A DNA stretch of 64,000 bases from Streptomyces venezuelae (GTDB lineage: Bacteria; Actinomycetota; Actinomycetes; Streptomycetales; Streptomycetaceae): the NCBI RefSeq assembly GCF_008642295.1, contig NZ_CP029190.1, positions 2,266,001 to 2,330,000 on the forward strand. The letters are read 5' to 3'. Below the pieces are notes generated by a model that was not told the DNA's origin, did not search any database, and saw only the letters and a list, made by a program, of their open reading frames with translations. Positions 46,399 through 60,100 of this stretch are shown one piece after another; position 1 is the first letter of the stretch; each line of letters begins with the position of its first letter. The position numbers and the translations under genes were made by a program.

Positions 46399-46446
46399 AC
46401 ACAAGGTGCCCCGTGCCGGTCATGACCGGCACGGGGCACCTTGTGT
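46399..46446. terminator. 48-bp perfect palindrome, bidirectional terminator
   Basis: Two 24-bp arms (46399-46422, 46423-46446) are exact complements with no spacer. Located between the convergent RelE-like gene and gatB; TTGTGT tails on both sides. Able to extrude as a cruciform. Confidence 0.9.
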
Positions 46447-46469
46447 CGCGTAAGCGGCAGCCGAGTGGA

Positions 46470-47981
46470 CTAGCCCTCGGAGACGCCCAGGCGCTCCAGG
46501 ATGAGCTCCTTCACGCGGGCCGCGTCCGCCTGGCCGCGGGTGGTCTTCATGACCGCGCCGACCAGCGCGCCGACCGCCGCGATCTTGCCGCCGCGGATCT
46601 TGTCCGCGATGGCCGCGTTGCCGGCGATGGCCTCGTCCACGGCCGCGCCCAGCGCGCCCTCGTCCGAGACGACCTTCAGGCCGCGCTTCTCGACGACCTC
46701 GTCCGGGGTGCCCTCGCCCGCGAGGACGCCCTCCAGGACCTGGCGGGCCAGCTTGTCGTTGAGCGAGCCGTCCGCGACCAGCGCGGCGACCCGGGCGACG
46801 TCCACCGGAGTGATCGGGAGCTCGTCCACGCCCACGCCCTGCTCGTTGGCGTTGCGGGCCAGCTCGCCCATCCACCACTTGCGGGCGGCGACCGAGTCGG
46901 CGCCGGCCGCGATGGTGGCCTCGATGGACTCCACGGCACCGGCATTGAGGATCGACTGCATGTCGAACTCGCCGATCCCCCACTCCTCGCGGAGCCGGTT
47001 GCGGCGCACCCGCGGCATCTCGGGCAGGCCGGCGCGCAGCTCCTCGACCCACTCGCGGGCCGGGGCCACCGGGACCAGGTCGGGCTCCGGGAAGTACCGG
47101 TAGTCCTCGGCGTTGTCCTTGATGCGGCCGGAGGTGGTGGTGCCGTCGTCCTCGTGGAAGTGACGGGTCTCCTGCACGATGGTGCCGCCGGACTGCAGGA
47201 CGGCCGCGTGGCGCTGGATCTCGAAGCGCGCCGCGCGCTCGACCGAGCGCAGGGAGTTGACGTTCTTGGTCTCCGAGCGGGTGCCGAAGGCCTTGGTGCC
47301 GTTCGGGCGCAGCGACAGGTTCACGTCGCAGCGCATCTGGCCCTTGTCCATCCGGGCCTCGGAGACGCCGAGCGCCTTGATGACCTCGCGGAGCTCGGCC
47401 ACGTACGCCTTGGCGACCTCGGGGGCGCGCTCGCCGGCGCCCTCGATCGGCTTGGTGACGATCTCGATGAGGGGGATGCCGGCCCGGTTGTAGTCGAGCA
47501 GGGAGTGGGACGCGCCGTGGATACGGCCGGTGGCACCGCCGACGTGGGTCGACTTGCCGGTGTCCTCCTCCATGTGGGCGCGCTCGATCTCCACGCGGAA
47601 GATCTCCCCGTCCTCCAGCTGGACGTCCAGGTAGCCGTTGAAGGCGATCGGCTCGTCGTACTGGGAGGTCTGGAAGTTCTTCGGCATGTCCGGATAGAAG
47701 TAGTTCTTCCGGGCGAAGCGGCACCACTCGGCGATCTCGCAGTTCAGCGCGAGGCCGATCTTGATCGCGGATTCGACGCCGATGGCGTTGACCACCGGCA
47801 GGGAGCCGGGCAGGCCGAGGCAGACCGGGCAGGTCTGCGCGTTGGGCTCGGCGCCGAGCTCGGTGGAGCAGCCGCAGAACATCTTGGTGCGGGTGCCGAG
47901 CTCGACGTGGACCTCGAGGCCCATGACGGGGTCGTACGCGGCGAGGGCCGCGTCGTACGACAGGAGTTCGGTGACGGTCAC
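46470..47981 (-). CDS. gatB: Aspartyl/glutamyl-tRNA amidotransferase subunit B
   Basis: 503 residues from GTG 47981 with GAGGG about 9 nt upstream. Kinase-like GatB domain: [24 protein letters not shown] with two Cys of the zinc site, [31 protein letters not shown](T)SQYDEPI. GatB_Yqey C-terminal domain ends [29 protein letters not shown]. It phosphorylates misacylated Glu-tRNA(Gln) or Asp-tRNA(Asn) and passes ammonia from GatA. Last gene of the gatC-gatA-small protein-gatB operon. Confidence 0.97.
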   Translation of the reverse strand: MTVTELLSYDAALAAYDPVMGLEVHVELGTRTKMFCGCSTELGAEPNAQTCPVCLGLPGSLPVVNAIGVESAIKIGLALNCEIAEWCRFARKNYFYPDMPKNFQTSQYDEPIAFNGYLDVQLEDGEIFRVEIERAHMEEDTGKSTHVGGATGRIHGASHSLLDYNRAGIPLIEIVTKPIEGAGERAPEVAKAYVAELREVIKALGVSEARMDKGQMRCDVNLSLRPNGTKAFGTRSETKNVNSLRSVERAARFEIQRHAAVLQSGGTIVQETRHFHEDDGTTTSGRIKDNAEDYRYFPEPDLVPVAPAREWVEELRAGLPEMPRVRRNRLREEWGIGEFDMQSILNAGAVESIEATIAAGADSVAARKWWMGELARNANEQGVGVDELPITPVDVARVAALVADGSLNDKLARQVLEGVLAGEGTPDEVVEKRGLKVVSDEGALGAAVDEAIAGNAAIADKIRGGKIAAVGALVGAVMKTTRGQADAARVKELILERLGVSEG

Positions 47982-47997
47982 GGTGGAACTTTCCCTC

Positions 47998-48237
47998 TCA
48001 GCCCAGCAGGACGTCGTCGTCGCCGAGGCGCTTCAGCTCGCGGTACAGGATCGCGAGGCCGGTGACGATGGCGGCGGCGGACACAACGGCGTCGACCAGC
48101 TGGAGCGTGTCGTTCTCCGTGCGGGCCCGGCGGGCCTGCTTGATGACGCTGATGGCACCGAAGGCGGTGGTGCCGATCGACAGGTAGGTGCCGGACTTCG
48201 ACTTCTTGAAGCCCTTGGCCTTGGACAGTGCACTCAC
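47998..48237 (-). CDS. Small membrane protein between gatA and gatB
   Basis: 79 residues from GTG 48237, whose first bases overlap the gatA stop (GTGA). Basic N-terminus ([19 protein letters not shown]), a hydrophobic segment ([12 protein letters not shown]) and a membrane helix ([22 protein letters not shown]), then an acidic tail. Translational coupling inside a tRNA-charging operon suggests a conserved but unknown role, for example membrane tethering. A homologue sits at the same place in S. coelicolor as I recall. Confidence 0.82.
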   Translation of the reverse strand: MSALSKAKGFKKSKSGTYLSIGTTAFGAISVIKQARRARTENDTLQLVDAVVSAAAIVTGLAILYRELKRLGDDDVLLG

Positions 48238-49727
48238 AGGGACGGAGCCTCCTCCAGCAGCGGGTGACCCCAGCGGGCGACGAAGGCCGCCTCCACGGCG
48301 GCGCCCACCTTGTACAGGCGGTCGTCCTTCATGGCCGGGGCGATGATCTGCAGTCCGACCGGGAGGCCGTCTTCCGGCGCCAGGCCGCAGGGCAGCGACA
48401 TGGCGGCGTTGCCGGCCAGGTTGGTCGGGATGGTGCACAGGTCCGCGAGGTACATAGCCATCGGGTCGTCGGCGCGCTCGCCGATCGCGAAGGCGGTGGT
48501 CGGGGTCGTCGGGGAGACGATCACGTCCACGCTCTCGAAGGCCTTCTCGAAGTCCTTCGTGATGAGGGTGCGGACCTTCTGGGCGGAGCCGTAGTACGCG
48601 TCGTAGTAGCCGGAGCTGAGCGCGTACGTGCCGAGGATGATGCGGCGCTTGACCTCGGGGCCGAAGCCGGCCTCGCGGGTCATGGCGGTGACGTCCTCGG
48701 CGGACTTGGTGCCGTCGTCGCCGACGCGCAGGCCGTAGCGCATGGCGTCGAAGCGGGCCAGGTTGGACGAGGCCTCGGACGGGGCGATCAGGTAGTACGC
48801 GGCCAGCGCCAGGTCGAAGGACGGGCAGTCCAGCTCGACGATCTCGGCGCCGAGCTCCTTGAGGAGCTCCACGGACTCGTCGAAGCGCTGCACGACACCG
48901 GCCTGGTAGCCCTCGCCGCGGAACTGCTTGACCACGCCGACGCGCATGCCGGCGACGGAGCCGTTGCGGGCCGCCTCGACGACCGGCGGGACCGGGGCGT
49001 CGATGGAGGTGGAGTCCAGCGGGTCGTGGCCGGCGATGACCTCGTGGAGGAGGGCCGCGTCCAGGACCGTGCGGGCGCAGGGGCCGCCCTGGTCGAGGGA
49101 GGAGGAGAAGGCCACCATGCCGTAGCGGGAGACGCCGCCGTAGGTGGGCTTGACGCCGACCGTGGCGGTGACCGCGGCGGGCTGGCGGATGGAGCCGCCG
49201 GTGTCCGTGCCGATGGCGAGCGGGGCCTGGTACGAGGCGAGGGCCGCGGAGGAGCCGCCGCCGGAGCCGCCGGGGATCCGGGTGAGGTCCCACGGGTTGC
49301 CGGTGGGGCCGAAGGCGCTGTTCTCGGTGGAGGACCCCATGGCGAACTCGTCCATGTTGGTCTTGCCGAGGATGACGACGTCGGCCTCCTTCAGCTTGCG
49401 CGTGAGGGTGGCGTCGTACGGCGGGATCCAGCCTTCGAGGATCTTCGAACCGACGGTGGTCGGGACCCCGACGGTGGTGAAGATGTCCTTGAGGGCGAGC
49501 GGCACGCCGGCCAGCGGGCCCAGCTTCTCGCCGGCGGCGCGCTTGGCGTCGACGGCCCGGGCCTGGGCGAGCGCGCCCTCGCGGTCGACGTGCAGGAAGG
49601 CGTGCACCTTCTCGTCGACGGCCTCGATGCGGGCCAGGTGGGCTTCGGTGACCTCGACGGCCGTGAGCTCGCCGGAGGCGATCTTCTCGGCGGTCTGGGC
49701 GGCCGTGAGCTTGACGATCTCGGTCAT
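48234..49727 (-). CDS. gatA: Aspartyl/glutamyl-tRNA amidotransferase subunit A
   Basis: 497 residues, amidase-signature enzyme that releases ammonia from glutamine. Catalytic triad: Lys in [12 protein letters not shown] (about 78), cis-Ser in [13 protein letters not shown], and the nucleophile region [31 protein letters not shown] 49727 lies 4 bp after the gatC stop and its own stop overlaps the small membrane gene, so all four genes are coupled. Confidence 0.97.
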   Translation of the reverse strand: MTEIVKLTAAQTAEKIASGELTAVEVTEAHLARIEAVDEKVHAFLHVDREGALAQARAVDAKRAAGEKLGPLAGVPLALKDIFTTVGVPTTVGSKILEGWIPPYDATLTRKLKEADVVILGKTNMDEFAMGSSTENSAFGPTGNPWDLTRIPGGSGGGSSAALASYQAPLAIGTDTGGSIRQPAAVTATVGVKPTYGGVSRYGMVAFSSSLDQGGPCARTVLDAALLHEVIAGHDPLDSTSIDAPVPPVVEAARNGSVAGMRVGVVKQFRGEGYQAGVVQRFDESVELLKELGAEIVELDCPSFDLALAAYYLIAPSEASSNLARFDAMRYGLRVGDDGTKSAEDVTAMTREAGFGPEVKRRIILGTYALSSGYYDAYYGSAQKVRTLITKDFEKAFESVDVIVSPTTPTTAFAIGERADDPMAMYLADLCTIPTNLAGNAAMSLPCGLAPEDGLPVGLQIIAPAMKDDRLYKVGAAVEAAFVARWGHPLLEEAPSL

Positions 49728-49731
49728 GTGA

Positions 49732-50028
49732 TTAGTCCTCCCCCAGGATCTGCGGCACCTTGAAACGCTGCTGCTCCTGTGCCGGGGCGCCGGAGAGCGC
49801 CTGCTCGGGGGTGAGCGAGGGACGGACCTCGTCCGCGCGCATGACGTTGGTCAGCGGCAGCGGGTGGGAGGTCGGCGGGACGTCTTGGTCGGCGACCTCG
49901 GCGACGCGGGCGACCGCGCCGATGATGTCGTCCAGCTGTCCGGCGAAGTGGTCGAGCTCGTCTTCGGCCAGTTCCAGACGTGCCAGCCGAGCGAGGTGGG
50001 CGACCTCCTCGCGCGTGATGCCAGGCAT
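49732..50028 (-). CDS. gatC: Aspartyl/glutamyl-tRNA amidotransferase subunit C
   Basis: 98 residues, [33 protein letters not shown] and the C-terminal [23 protein letters not shown] motif that wraps GatA. AGAGGA precedes ATG 50028. First gene of the operon; a 310-bp intergenic region with GC-rich repeats is upstream. Confidence 0.96.
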   Translation of the reverse strand: MPGITREEVAHLARLARLELAEDELDHFAGQLDDIIGAVARVAEVADQDVPPTSHPLPLTNVMRADEVRPSLTPEQALSGAPAQEQQRFKVPQILGED

Positions 50029-50338
50029 GCAGCGATCCTCTGGGGTGAGTGTGTAGTTTCGGCCCCAATCCTATGGGGCGGGGCCCCGGACCCACGAAAC
50101 GGTAAACCCTCGGCCGGGCCGGTACCCGCCGCGCAGCGGGCCGGGGTCCGCTGCGCGGCGCTCCTCCCCACCCCGCCCCTTCCCGAAACCGGGGCTCCGC
50201 CCCGGCCCCCGCGGGGCTCCGCCCCATACCCCTCGGGGCTCCGCCCCAGACCCCGTGGGGCGCCCCACAACCCGCGCGCCGAAGCCCCACCAGGGGCGCG
50301 GGTAACTGCGCGATCCGCCGCGGCGGACCCGGCCCGGG
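50029..50338. repeat. GC-rich REP-like intergenic repeats upstream of gatC
   Basis: No gene seen. From about 50166 onward it contains three GGGGCTCCGCCCC-type hairpin units (each 5-bp arms around TCC). The 38-bp stretch 50166-50203 recurs exactly at 56915-56952, so this is a dispersed repeat family. TAGGAT (50073-50068, minus strand) is a possible gatC -10. Confidence 0.7.
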
Positions 50339-52519
50339 TCACGGGGCGGGCGTGTCCGTGAGTTCTGCGGTGATGTCGGCCGGCCGGCGCCAGCCGCGTT
50401 CGCCGCGGGCCAGGAGCCAGGCGGTGGCCTCCTGCGGGGGCATGGCCGCGGCGACCAGCCAGCCCTGCACCGCATCGCAGCCCAGGTCCCGCAGGCGCTC
50501 CCAGGTCTCGTCGTCCTCGACGCCCTCCGCCACCACCAGCAGGCCCAGGGAGTGGGCGAGGTCTACCGTGCAGCGGACGATCTCCGCGTCCTGGGCGTCC
50601 ACCGCCAGGCGCGCCACGAAGGAGCGGTCGATCTTCAGCTCGCTGACCGGGAGGCGGCGCAGGTGGACCAGCGAGGAGTAGCCGGTGCCGAAGTCGTCCA
50701 GGGACATCTTCACGCCGTGGCCGGTCAGCCCGGCCATGGTGTCGGCGGCCCGCTGCGGGTCCTCCAGGAGGACGTGTTCCGTTATCTCGAGCTGGAGGGC
50801 GCCCGCCGGTACGCCGTGCCGGGCGAGCCGGGCCGCGACGGCGCCGGCGAAGCCCGGGGTGTGGACGTCCCGTGGTGAGACGTTGACGGCGACCGGGACC
50901 TTGAGGCCCTGGGCGCGCCAGCGGGCGACCTGGGCGAGGGCGGTCTCCAGGACGTACTCGGTCAGGTGGGGCATCAGGCCGGAGGTCTCGGCGATGGCGA
51001 TGAACTCGTCCGGGGAGACCCGGCCGCGCTCCGGGTGCACCCAGCGGACCAGCGCCTCCAGGCCGGCGACCTGGCCGTCGAAGCGGACCTTGGGCTGGTA
51101 GTGGAGCTCGACCTCGCCCGCGTCGAGGGCACGGCGGAGGTCGCCGAGGAGCCCGAGCCGGTCGGGGGTGTTGCTGTCCCGCTTGGACTCGTAGACCTCG
51201 ACGCCGGTACGGTCCCGCTTCGCCTGGTACATCGCGACATCGGCCCGGCGCAGCAGGCCCTCGGCGTCGAGGGCGTGGTCGGGGAAGACCGCGAGGCCGG
51301 CGCTGGCCTCCAGGACGAGGGTGAGTCCGTCCAGGTCGAGCGGGGAGCCTAGCTCGGCGACCAGGTGGCGGGCGACCCGCTGGGCGCTGGTGGTGGAGTC
51401 GGTGGCGGGGAGGAGGACGGCGAACTCATCGCCGCCGAGGCGGGCGACCTCCGCCTCCTTCGGCAGGGCCTGCCGCAGCCGCTCGGCGATCTGGAGGAGC
51501 AGCCGGTCCCCGGCGAGGTGGCCGAGGGTGTCGTTGACCGCCCGGAACCGGTCCAGGTCGATCAGCACAAGAGCTGACCGGGTGCCCAAACGTTCAGCCT
51601 CGTCCAATGCGGTCCAGGCCCGTTCCAGCAGCCACTGCCGGTTGGGCAGTCCGGTGAGCGGGTCCCGCAGCTGTTCCTCGGCGCGGGCCCGGGCGATCCA
51701 CAGGGTGGAGTCGAGGGCGATCAGCGGGACCGCGAAGAGCGGCAGGAGCACCGGCTTCGTGACGGCGACCACGCAGATCAGCGGGGCGATCCCGAGCAGG
51801 GCGACCGCGACTAAACCCTGTCGCAGCAGGGCGGTACGGGCGACCGTGGGCAGCCCGCCGCCGCGCGGGGCCAGCGCCAGCCAGAGCAGCACCCGGGTCA
51901 CCGCCAGGTAGGCCAGGGCCGCCAGGATCACCTCGGGGACGGCGGCGGGGCCCCATTCCCCGGGGCCCCAGGGGGACTCCACGGTGGGTGACTCACCGAC
52001 GGCGGCGAGGACCAGGGCTCCCGCTCCGATGCCGAGGATGTCGGCCGAGCCGTGCAGCACGCTCTGCCGCCAGCGGTGCCGGCGGGCCGCGCCGACCAGC
52101 GCGACCACGGCCAGCGAGACCAGACCGGCGGTGATCCACCCGTAGAGCAGGAGGACGGCCAGGGTGAGGGCGGCCCCGGATCCGGTGCCGCCCCACCAGC
52201 GGTCCCGGCCGAGGGCGACCAGGTGGCCGACGATGATGCCGGTGAGCAGGGCCAGCGCCCAGCCCACGCTGCCGCCCGGGAACAGGGCATGACGGTTGGT
52301 CAGGACCCCGGCCAGGCCGATGAGGAGGACGATGCCGGCCGAGGCCACGATGGCGAGCGGCAGCGCGGCGCGCCATCCGGAACCGACGGCGGCCGTGCCG
52401 TCGTCCAACGGGTGGGTGTGCGGCGTCCTGGATCTCAGGATGCCGAGCCGGCCCGTCCGTACGGACGGGAGTTCCCCGCCGAAATCAGGTGACGGGTCGG
52501 CGCTTTCGGTGGGTTTCAT
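50339..52519 (-). CDS. rmdB: Membrane GGDEF-EAL protein, RmdB-like c-di-GMP phosphodiesterase
   Basis: 726 residues from ATG 52519, preceded by GAGAGGG. About eight membrane helices (about 35-270), then GGDEF (RLGGDEFAVLLPAT) and EAL (GLEALVRWVHPERG; DDFGTGYSSL; KIDRSFV) domains, both with intact signatures. The position next to ligA matches S. coelicolor SCO5495 (RmdB), a phosphodiesterase whose loss affects development. The EAL activity probably dominates. It is the second c-di-GMP protein of the window; unlike the one at 24772, its EAL is intact. Confidence 0.92.
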   Translation of the reverse strand: MKPTESADPSPDFGGELPSVRTGRLGILRSRTPHTHPLDDGTAAVGSGWRAALPLAIVASAGIVLLIGLAGVLTNRHALFPGGSVGWALALLTGIIVGHLVALGRDRWWGGTGSGAALTLAVLLLYGWITAGLVSLAVVALVGAARRHRWRQSVLHGSADILGIGAGALVLAAVGESPTVESPWGPGEWGPAAVPEVILAALAYLAVTRVLLWLALAPRGGGLPTVARTALLRQGLVAVALLGIAPLICVVAVTKPVLLPLFAVPLIALDSTLWIARARAEEQLRDPLTGLPNRQWLLERAWTALDEAERLGTRSALVLIDLDRFRAVNDTLGHLAGDRLLLQIAERLRQALPKEAEVARLGGDEFAVLLPATDSTTSAQRVARHLVAELGSPLDLDGLTLVLEASAGLAVFPDHALDAEGLLRRADVAMYQAKRDRTGVEVYESKRDSNTPDRLGLLGDLRRALDAGEVELHYQPKVRFDGQVAGLEALVRWVHPERGRVSPDEFIAIAETSGLMPHLTEYVLETALAQVARWRAQGLKVPVAVNVSPRDVHTPGFAGAVAARLARHGVPAGALQLEITEHVLLEDPQRAADTMAGLTGHGVKMSLDDFGTGYSSLVHLRRLPVSELKIDRSFVARLAVDAQDAEIVRCTVDLAHSLGLLVVAEGVEDDETWERLRDLGCDAVQGWLVAAAMPPQEATAWLLARGERGWRRPADITAELTDTPAP

Positions 52520-52894
52520 GCCCGTCCCTCTCACAGCCGGCAATGCCGATGCCACGCGATGGCCCCGATGTCATGCCATCACGGCCGGCATCGCACCACG
52601 CAGCCGTGCACGACAGGCGCACCCCTCAACAGTAGGACGCGGGAGGCTCCCAGGGGCAGCGGTCGGCGGCGGTTGCCCGAATGCGACCCAGCCATCCTCA
52701 TCAGTACGGTATCCGCCGAACGGGTGAGAACGGACTGCGGGCCCCCCGTCACCCGTCCGATGATCCGACAGGTCACCGCCCTGTGGCCAGCCCCCTGCCG
52801 GCCGTTTGCCACCGCCGGGCGCGCCCGGCGTGCGCCCGCCCGGGCAGCCGCACGCCACGCATCCGTTCGCCTTCGCGACTCCCCCGTGCGGGTC
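52520..52894. other. Non-coding region between rmdB and ligA
   Basis: 375 bp with no convincing gene or strong hairpin. A TACCGT -10-like element on the minus strand (52711-52706) is the best rmdB promoter candidate but has no good -35. No clear ligA terminator is seen. Confidence 0.5.
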
Positions 52895-56098
<3,204 letters not shown>

Positions 56099-56102
<4 letters not shown>

Positions 56103-56788
56103 CGGCCGGGCCGCACGGTCAGGTCGTTGACCTCGGCGTCCCGGGGCAGGTCGACGGCCATGAGGATGGTGGTGGCCACCGACTCCGGGTCGATCCAGGC
56201 CTGCGGATCGTAGGCCTTGCCCTCCTGGGAGTGCACCTTGGCCTGCATGGGGGTGGCGGTCCGGCCCGGGTACACGGAGGTGACCCGCACGCCGTTGGCC
56301 CGCTCCTCGCCGCGCAGGGAGTCGGCGAGCGCCTTCAGTCCGTGCTTGGAGGCGGCGTACGCACCCCACTCGGGGTGGGCGTTCAGTCCGGCGCCGGAGT
56401 TCACGAACACCACCTGGCCCTGGGCGGCACGCAGGGAGGGCAGCAGCAGCCGGGTGAGCTCGGCGGGGGCGATCAGGTTGACGTTGAGCTGCTGGTGCCA
56501 GGTCTTGGGGCGCAGCTCGCCGACCGGGCCGAGGTCGACGATCCCGGCGATGTGGAGGAGGGAGTCGAGGCGGTCGGGCAGCGCCTGGTGGGAGAACGCC
56601 CAGGAGATCCGGTCGGGGTCGGCGAGATCGGCGACGAGGGCGCGGGCGCCGGGGTAGCGGGCGGTGAGCTCCTTGCCGCGGGCGGCGTCGCGGGCGAGCA
56701 GGATGAGCTCGTCGCCGCGGGCGTGCAGGCGGTCCGCGACGGAGGCGCCGATGCCGGAGCCGGCACCGGTGATGAGGTGAGTAGCCAT
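56099..56788 (-). CDS. Short-chain dehydrogenase/reductase
   Basis: 229 residues from ATG 56788. NAD(P) loop ITGAGSGIGASVADRLHARG (about 7-26), HIAGIVDLGP, and the YxxxK active site WGAYAASKHGLKALADSLRGEE (about 145-165) with Ser in FVNSGAGLNAHP. Classical SDR; substrate unknown. Coupled to the MetE-like gene. Confidence 0.93.
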
Positions 56789-56914
56789 GGCCCCATGCTC
56801 GCACTCCGGCCGGGCCGGGCCCGGGGGACCTCGTTCCGTACGCACGGCCTGCGGGGCGGAACGGTCCCCGCGCGGCGGCCTCCTGGCGCGGGCGCCGGCC
56901 CTGCGGGGCGATTC

Positions 56915-57130
56915 CCCCACCCCGCCCCTTCCCGAAACCGGGGCTCCGCCCCTGACCCCGTGAGGTGCCCGGGCTCCGCCCGGCACGCCCGTTGCCGGGG
57001 CTGGGCGCCGGGCCCCGATCACCGGGCTCCGCCCCGGACCCCGTGAGGTGCCCGGGCTCCGCCCGGCACGCCCGTTGCCGGGGCTGGGCGCCGGGCCCCG
57101 TTCGCGGGGCTCCGCCCCGGACCCCCGGCG
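56915..57130. repeat. REP-like and 63-bp tandem repeats upstream of the SDR gene
   Basis: The 403-bp gap 56789-57191 has no gene. 56915-56952 is identical to 50166-50203. Then a 63-bp unit is repeated exactly (56955-57017 and 57038-57100, period 83 bp). Each copy contains several small palindromes such as GGGCTCCGCCC and GCCCGGGC. Confidence 0.85.
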
Positions 57131-57140
57131 GGACGCCCGT

Positions 57141-57172
57141 ACGACCCCGGAGGCGGTGGCCTCCGGGGTCGT
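57141..57172 (-). terminator. Terminator after the subtilase gene
   Basis: Perfect 14-bp arms (57141-57154 and 57159-57172) with GGTG loop, 20 bp past the stop at 57192 on the minus strand. Confidence 0.82.
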
Positions 57173-57191
57173 GCCGGGCCTGGCAAGGGCG

Positions 57192-60100
57192 TCAGCCCGC
57201 CAGGTAGGCCCTGGTGAGGGTGATCTCGGACTTGTTGCCGCGCTTGTCGACCGTCACGCCGCGCAGCGAAACGTGCCCGCCCTTCGCCGGGTTCTGCACG
57301 GTCACCTTGCCCGCCCGGACCGGGAGGGTCTGCCAGGTGTAGCCGTCGTCGTACGAGGCCTGGACCGTCAGGGAGGCCAGGTTGGGGCCGGCCGCCGGGC
57401 CCTGGACGGTGACCGGGATCTGGACCGTACGGCCCGCCGGGGAGGTTCCGGTGAGCGACAGTTCAGGGGTGAAGCGGACCACCGACGCCGGCAGCTGGGT
57501 GGGTTCCGCGGTCTGCTTCGAGCGGAACCACCAGGTCGCCGTCACCTTGGTGGAGGTGCCGGAGACCGTGGCGGGCACCGTGGTCTTGGTGACCAGCTTG
57601 TACGAGGCCTCGGCCGCCGGCACCTCGAAGGGGTCGGCGTCCCGGAGCTCGGTGTCCCGGCTGCCGGCCACCACGCCGTTGCGGTAGAGCACCGTGCTGC
57701 CCGTGGCCAGGAAGGACGCGCCGTTGTGGCCGGCCCCGTCGGCGAGCAGCGGCAGGGTACCGGTCAGCCGGTTGCCCTCGCGGTGGACGCCGAGCACGCC
57801 GGCGGTGTCCATGTGCGGGCCGAAGACGGCTGCGTTGTAGCGCTCGCGGTAGCTCTTGCCGCCCTGGTAGCTGCGCTGCCCGTCACTGAGGTAGACCGCC
57901 TCGTCGATCGGCCAGCCGTTCTCGTCGGTGCCGCCGGTCTGGCTGAAGATGGTCTCCCAGGTGGCCCCGTCGAGGGTGGACAGGTGGAGCTTCGCCGTGG
58001 CCGGGAGCGGCCTCGGGATGGTGATGCCGCTCGCCCCGGTCGGGTCGGGCAGCCAGCCGAGGACGGTCAGGCCGCCCTTTTTGCCGGTCACCGAAGCGCC
58101 CTGTTCCACCGAGACGGTGGCCAGGTCGGCGGCCTTGAGGTGCCGGGTGTAGCCGGTGGCGAGCCGGGTCACCGGTCCGCCGAGGGCGGCGTGGTACTCC
58201 TGGTCGGCGCCGTCCTGCCAGTGCGCGTCCCACTGCTGGACCAGGGTGCCGGCCGGTGCGGCCGGGCCGAGGTGCCGGGTGCGCAGCGGCGCGTAGGAGT
58301 CCAGCCACCAGCCGAAGCCGTACGAGTGGTCGCCGACCCGTACGTCGTAGGTGGGGGTGGCGAAGGTCTCGACGGCGGTGCGGGAGGGCACGGTGACGGC
58401 GACCGGCTTGGCGGCGCGCGCGTCGACGGTCACCGTGGTGTTGCCGGTGACGTCCAGCTTGGGCTGGGCGAGCCAGTCGAGGCCCTGGGTGACGTCGTCC
58501 GGGTCGGCCACGATGTTGGAGTTGAGGAGGTAGCCTCCCTTGGGCACCCGGATGGTGAGGGTGCCGGACTCGTCGTGCTGCTGGTACCGCTTGCCGGCGG
58601 CGAGGCCGGTGGTGCCCAGCACCGTGGTGCCGTAGTTCGCGGTCGCCTTGCCCTTGCGGTCGAGGTGCTTGACCGTCAGGTTGTAGGACTCGACCTCGCG
58701 TTCCACGGCGATGGCCGTACGCGTGCTCTGGCCGCCGCCGGCCGCGGTCGCGGTCGCGTACGCCGTGTAGGTGCCGTCGACCTGGCCGCCGAGCCGGGTG
58801 TTCAGGGTGAGGTTGACCGAGGCGGTGCCGCCGGCCGGGACGGTCACCTGGGCGGCGTCGGCGGTGAGGAAGCCGGCCGGGGCGGGCTTGCCGTCGGGGC
58901 CGGTGGCGGTGACGGCCACGTCGAGGGTGACCGGGGCCGTGCCGAGGTTGCGGTAGCCGAGCTTCTTCGCCTCGGGCGTGTCGTCGTGGTGCGGCCACGG
59001 TTGTCCGGCGAAGGCCAGCGAGACGGGTTCGGCGATCACGGACTGGCCGAGGGCCTTGTCGACCGCGATGCGTCCGCTGCCCTGCTGGAAGGGGGTGTAC
59101 GCGCCGGGCTTGGTGGAGGCGGTGAGTACGCCCTTGAGGTCGGCGCCGGTCCACGCGGGGTGCTGCTGCTTGAGCAGGGCGGCGGCGCCGGCCGCGTGCG
59201 GTGCGGCCATGGAGGTGCCGGAGATGGTGAGGTAGCCCTCGGGGCTCTGGCCGACCTCGCGTTCGATGACGCTGCCCGGGGCGGCGGCTGCGGTGGTGTC
59301 CACGCCGGGGGCGGTGACATCCGGTTTGACGGCGCCGTCGCCGATGCGCGGGCCGATGCTGGAGAAGTCGGCGAGGGCGTCGCCGTCGTCCACCGCGCCG
59401 ACGGTGAGGGCCGCCTGGGCGCTGCCCGGGGAGCCGATGGTGCCGGCCCCGCCCTGGCCGCTGTTGCCGGCCGAGATGGCGAAGAGCACGCCCTTGTCGG
59501 CGGAGAGCTTGTTCACGGCCGTTTCGAGCGGGTCGGTGTCGGGGCCGTCGGGTCCGCCGAGGCTCATGTTGATGACCTGGGCGCCCTGGGCGACGGCCCA
59601 TTCCATACCGGCGAGGATGCCCGCGTCGTCGCCGGAGCCGGAGTCGTCGAGGACCTTGCCGTTGAGGACCTTGGCGCCGGGTGCCACGCCCTTGAATGCG
59701 CCGCCCGATTTGGCGCCCGTACCGGCGGCGATGGAGGCGACGTGGGTGCCGTGGCCGAACCGGTCCTTGGCGTCCGGGGCGGCGGAGAAGTTCTGTTCGG
59801 CGACGACCTGTCCGGCGAGGTCGGGGTGGGTGGCGTCGACACCGGTGTCGAGGACGGCGATCTTCACGCCGGTGCCGTCGTATCCGGCGGCCCACGCCTT
59901 GTCGGCGCCGATTTGCTTGGTGCTCTTGTCCAGGTGGGCCTTGCGGATGCCGTCGAGCCAGATGGTGGCGATGCCGGCGGCGGTGGCGCGGCGGCCGGTG
60001 CCGGCCTGGGCGTCGGTGAGGGTCTCCCAGAGGGCGGCGGCCCGGTCCGGGCTCGCGGTGACGGCTTCGGCACCCAGGGACGGGAAGGTGCGGCCGACCT

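Noticed and set aside
50029..50338. GC-rich repeats as a CRISPR-like array
   Set aside because: Units are short hairpins without regular spacers, and no cas genes are present.
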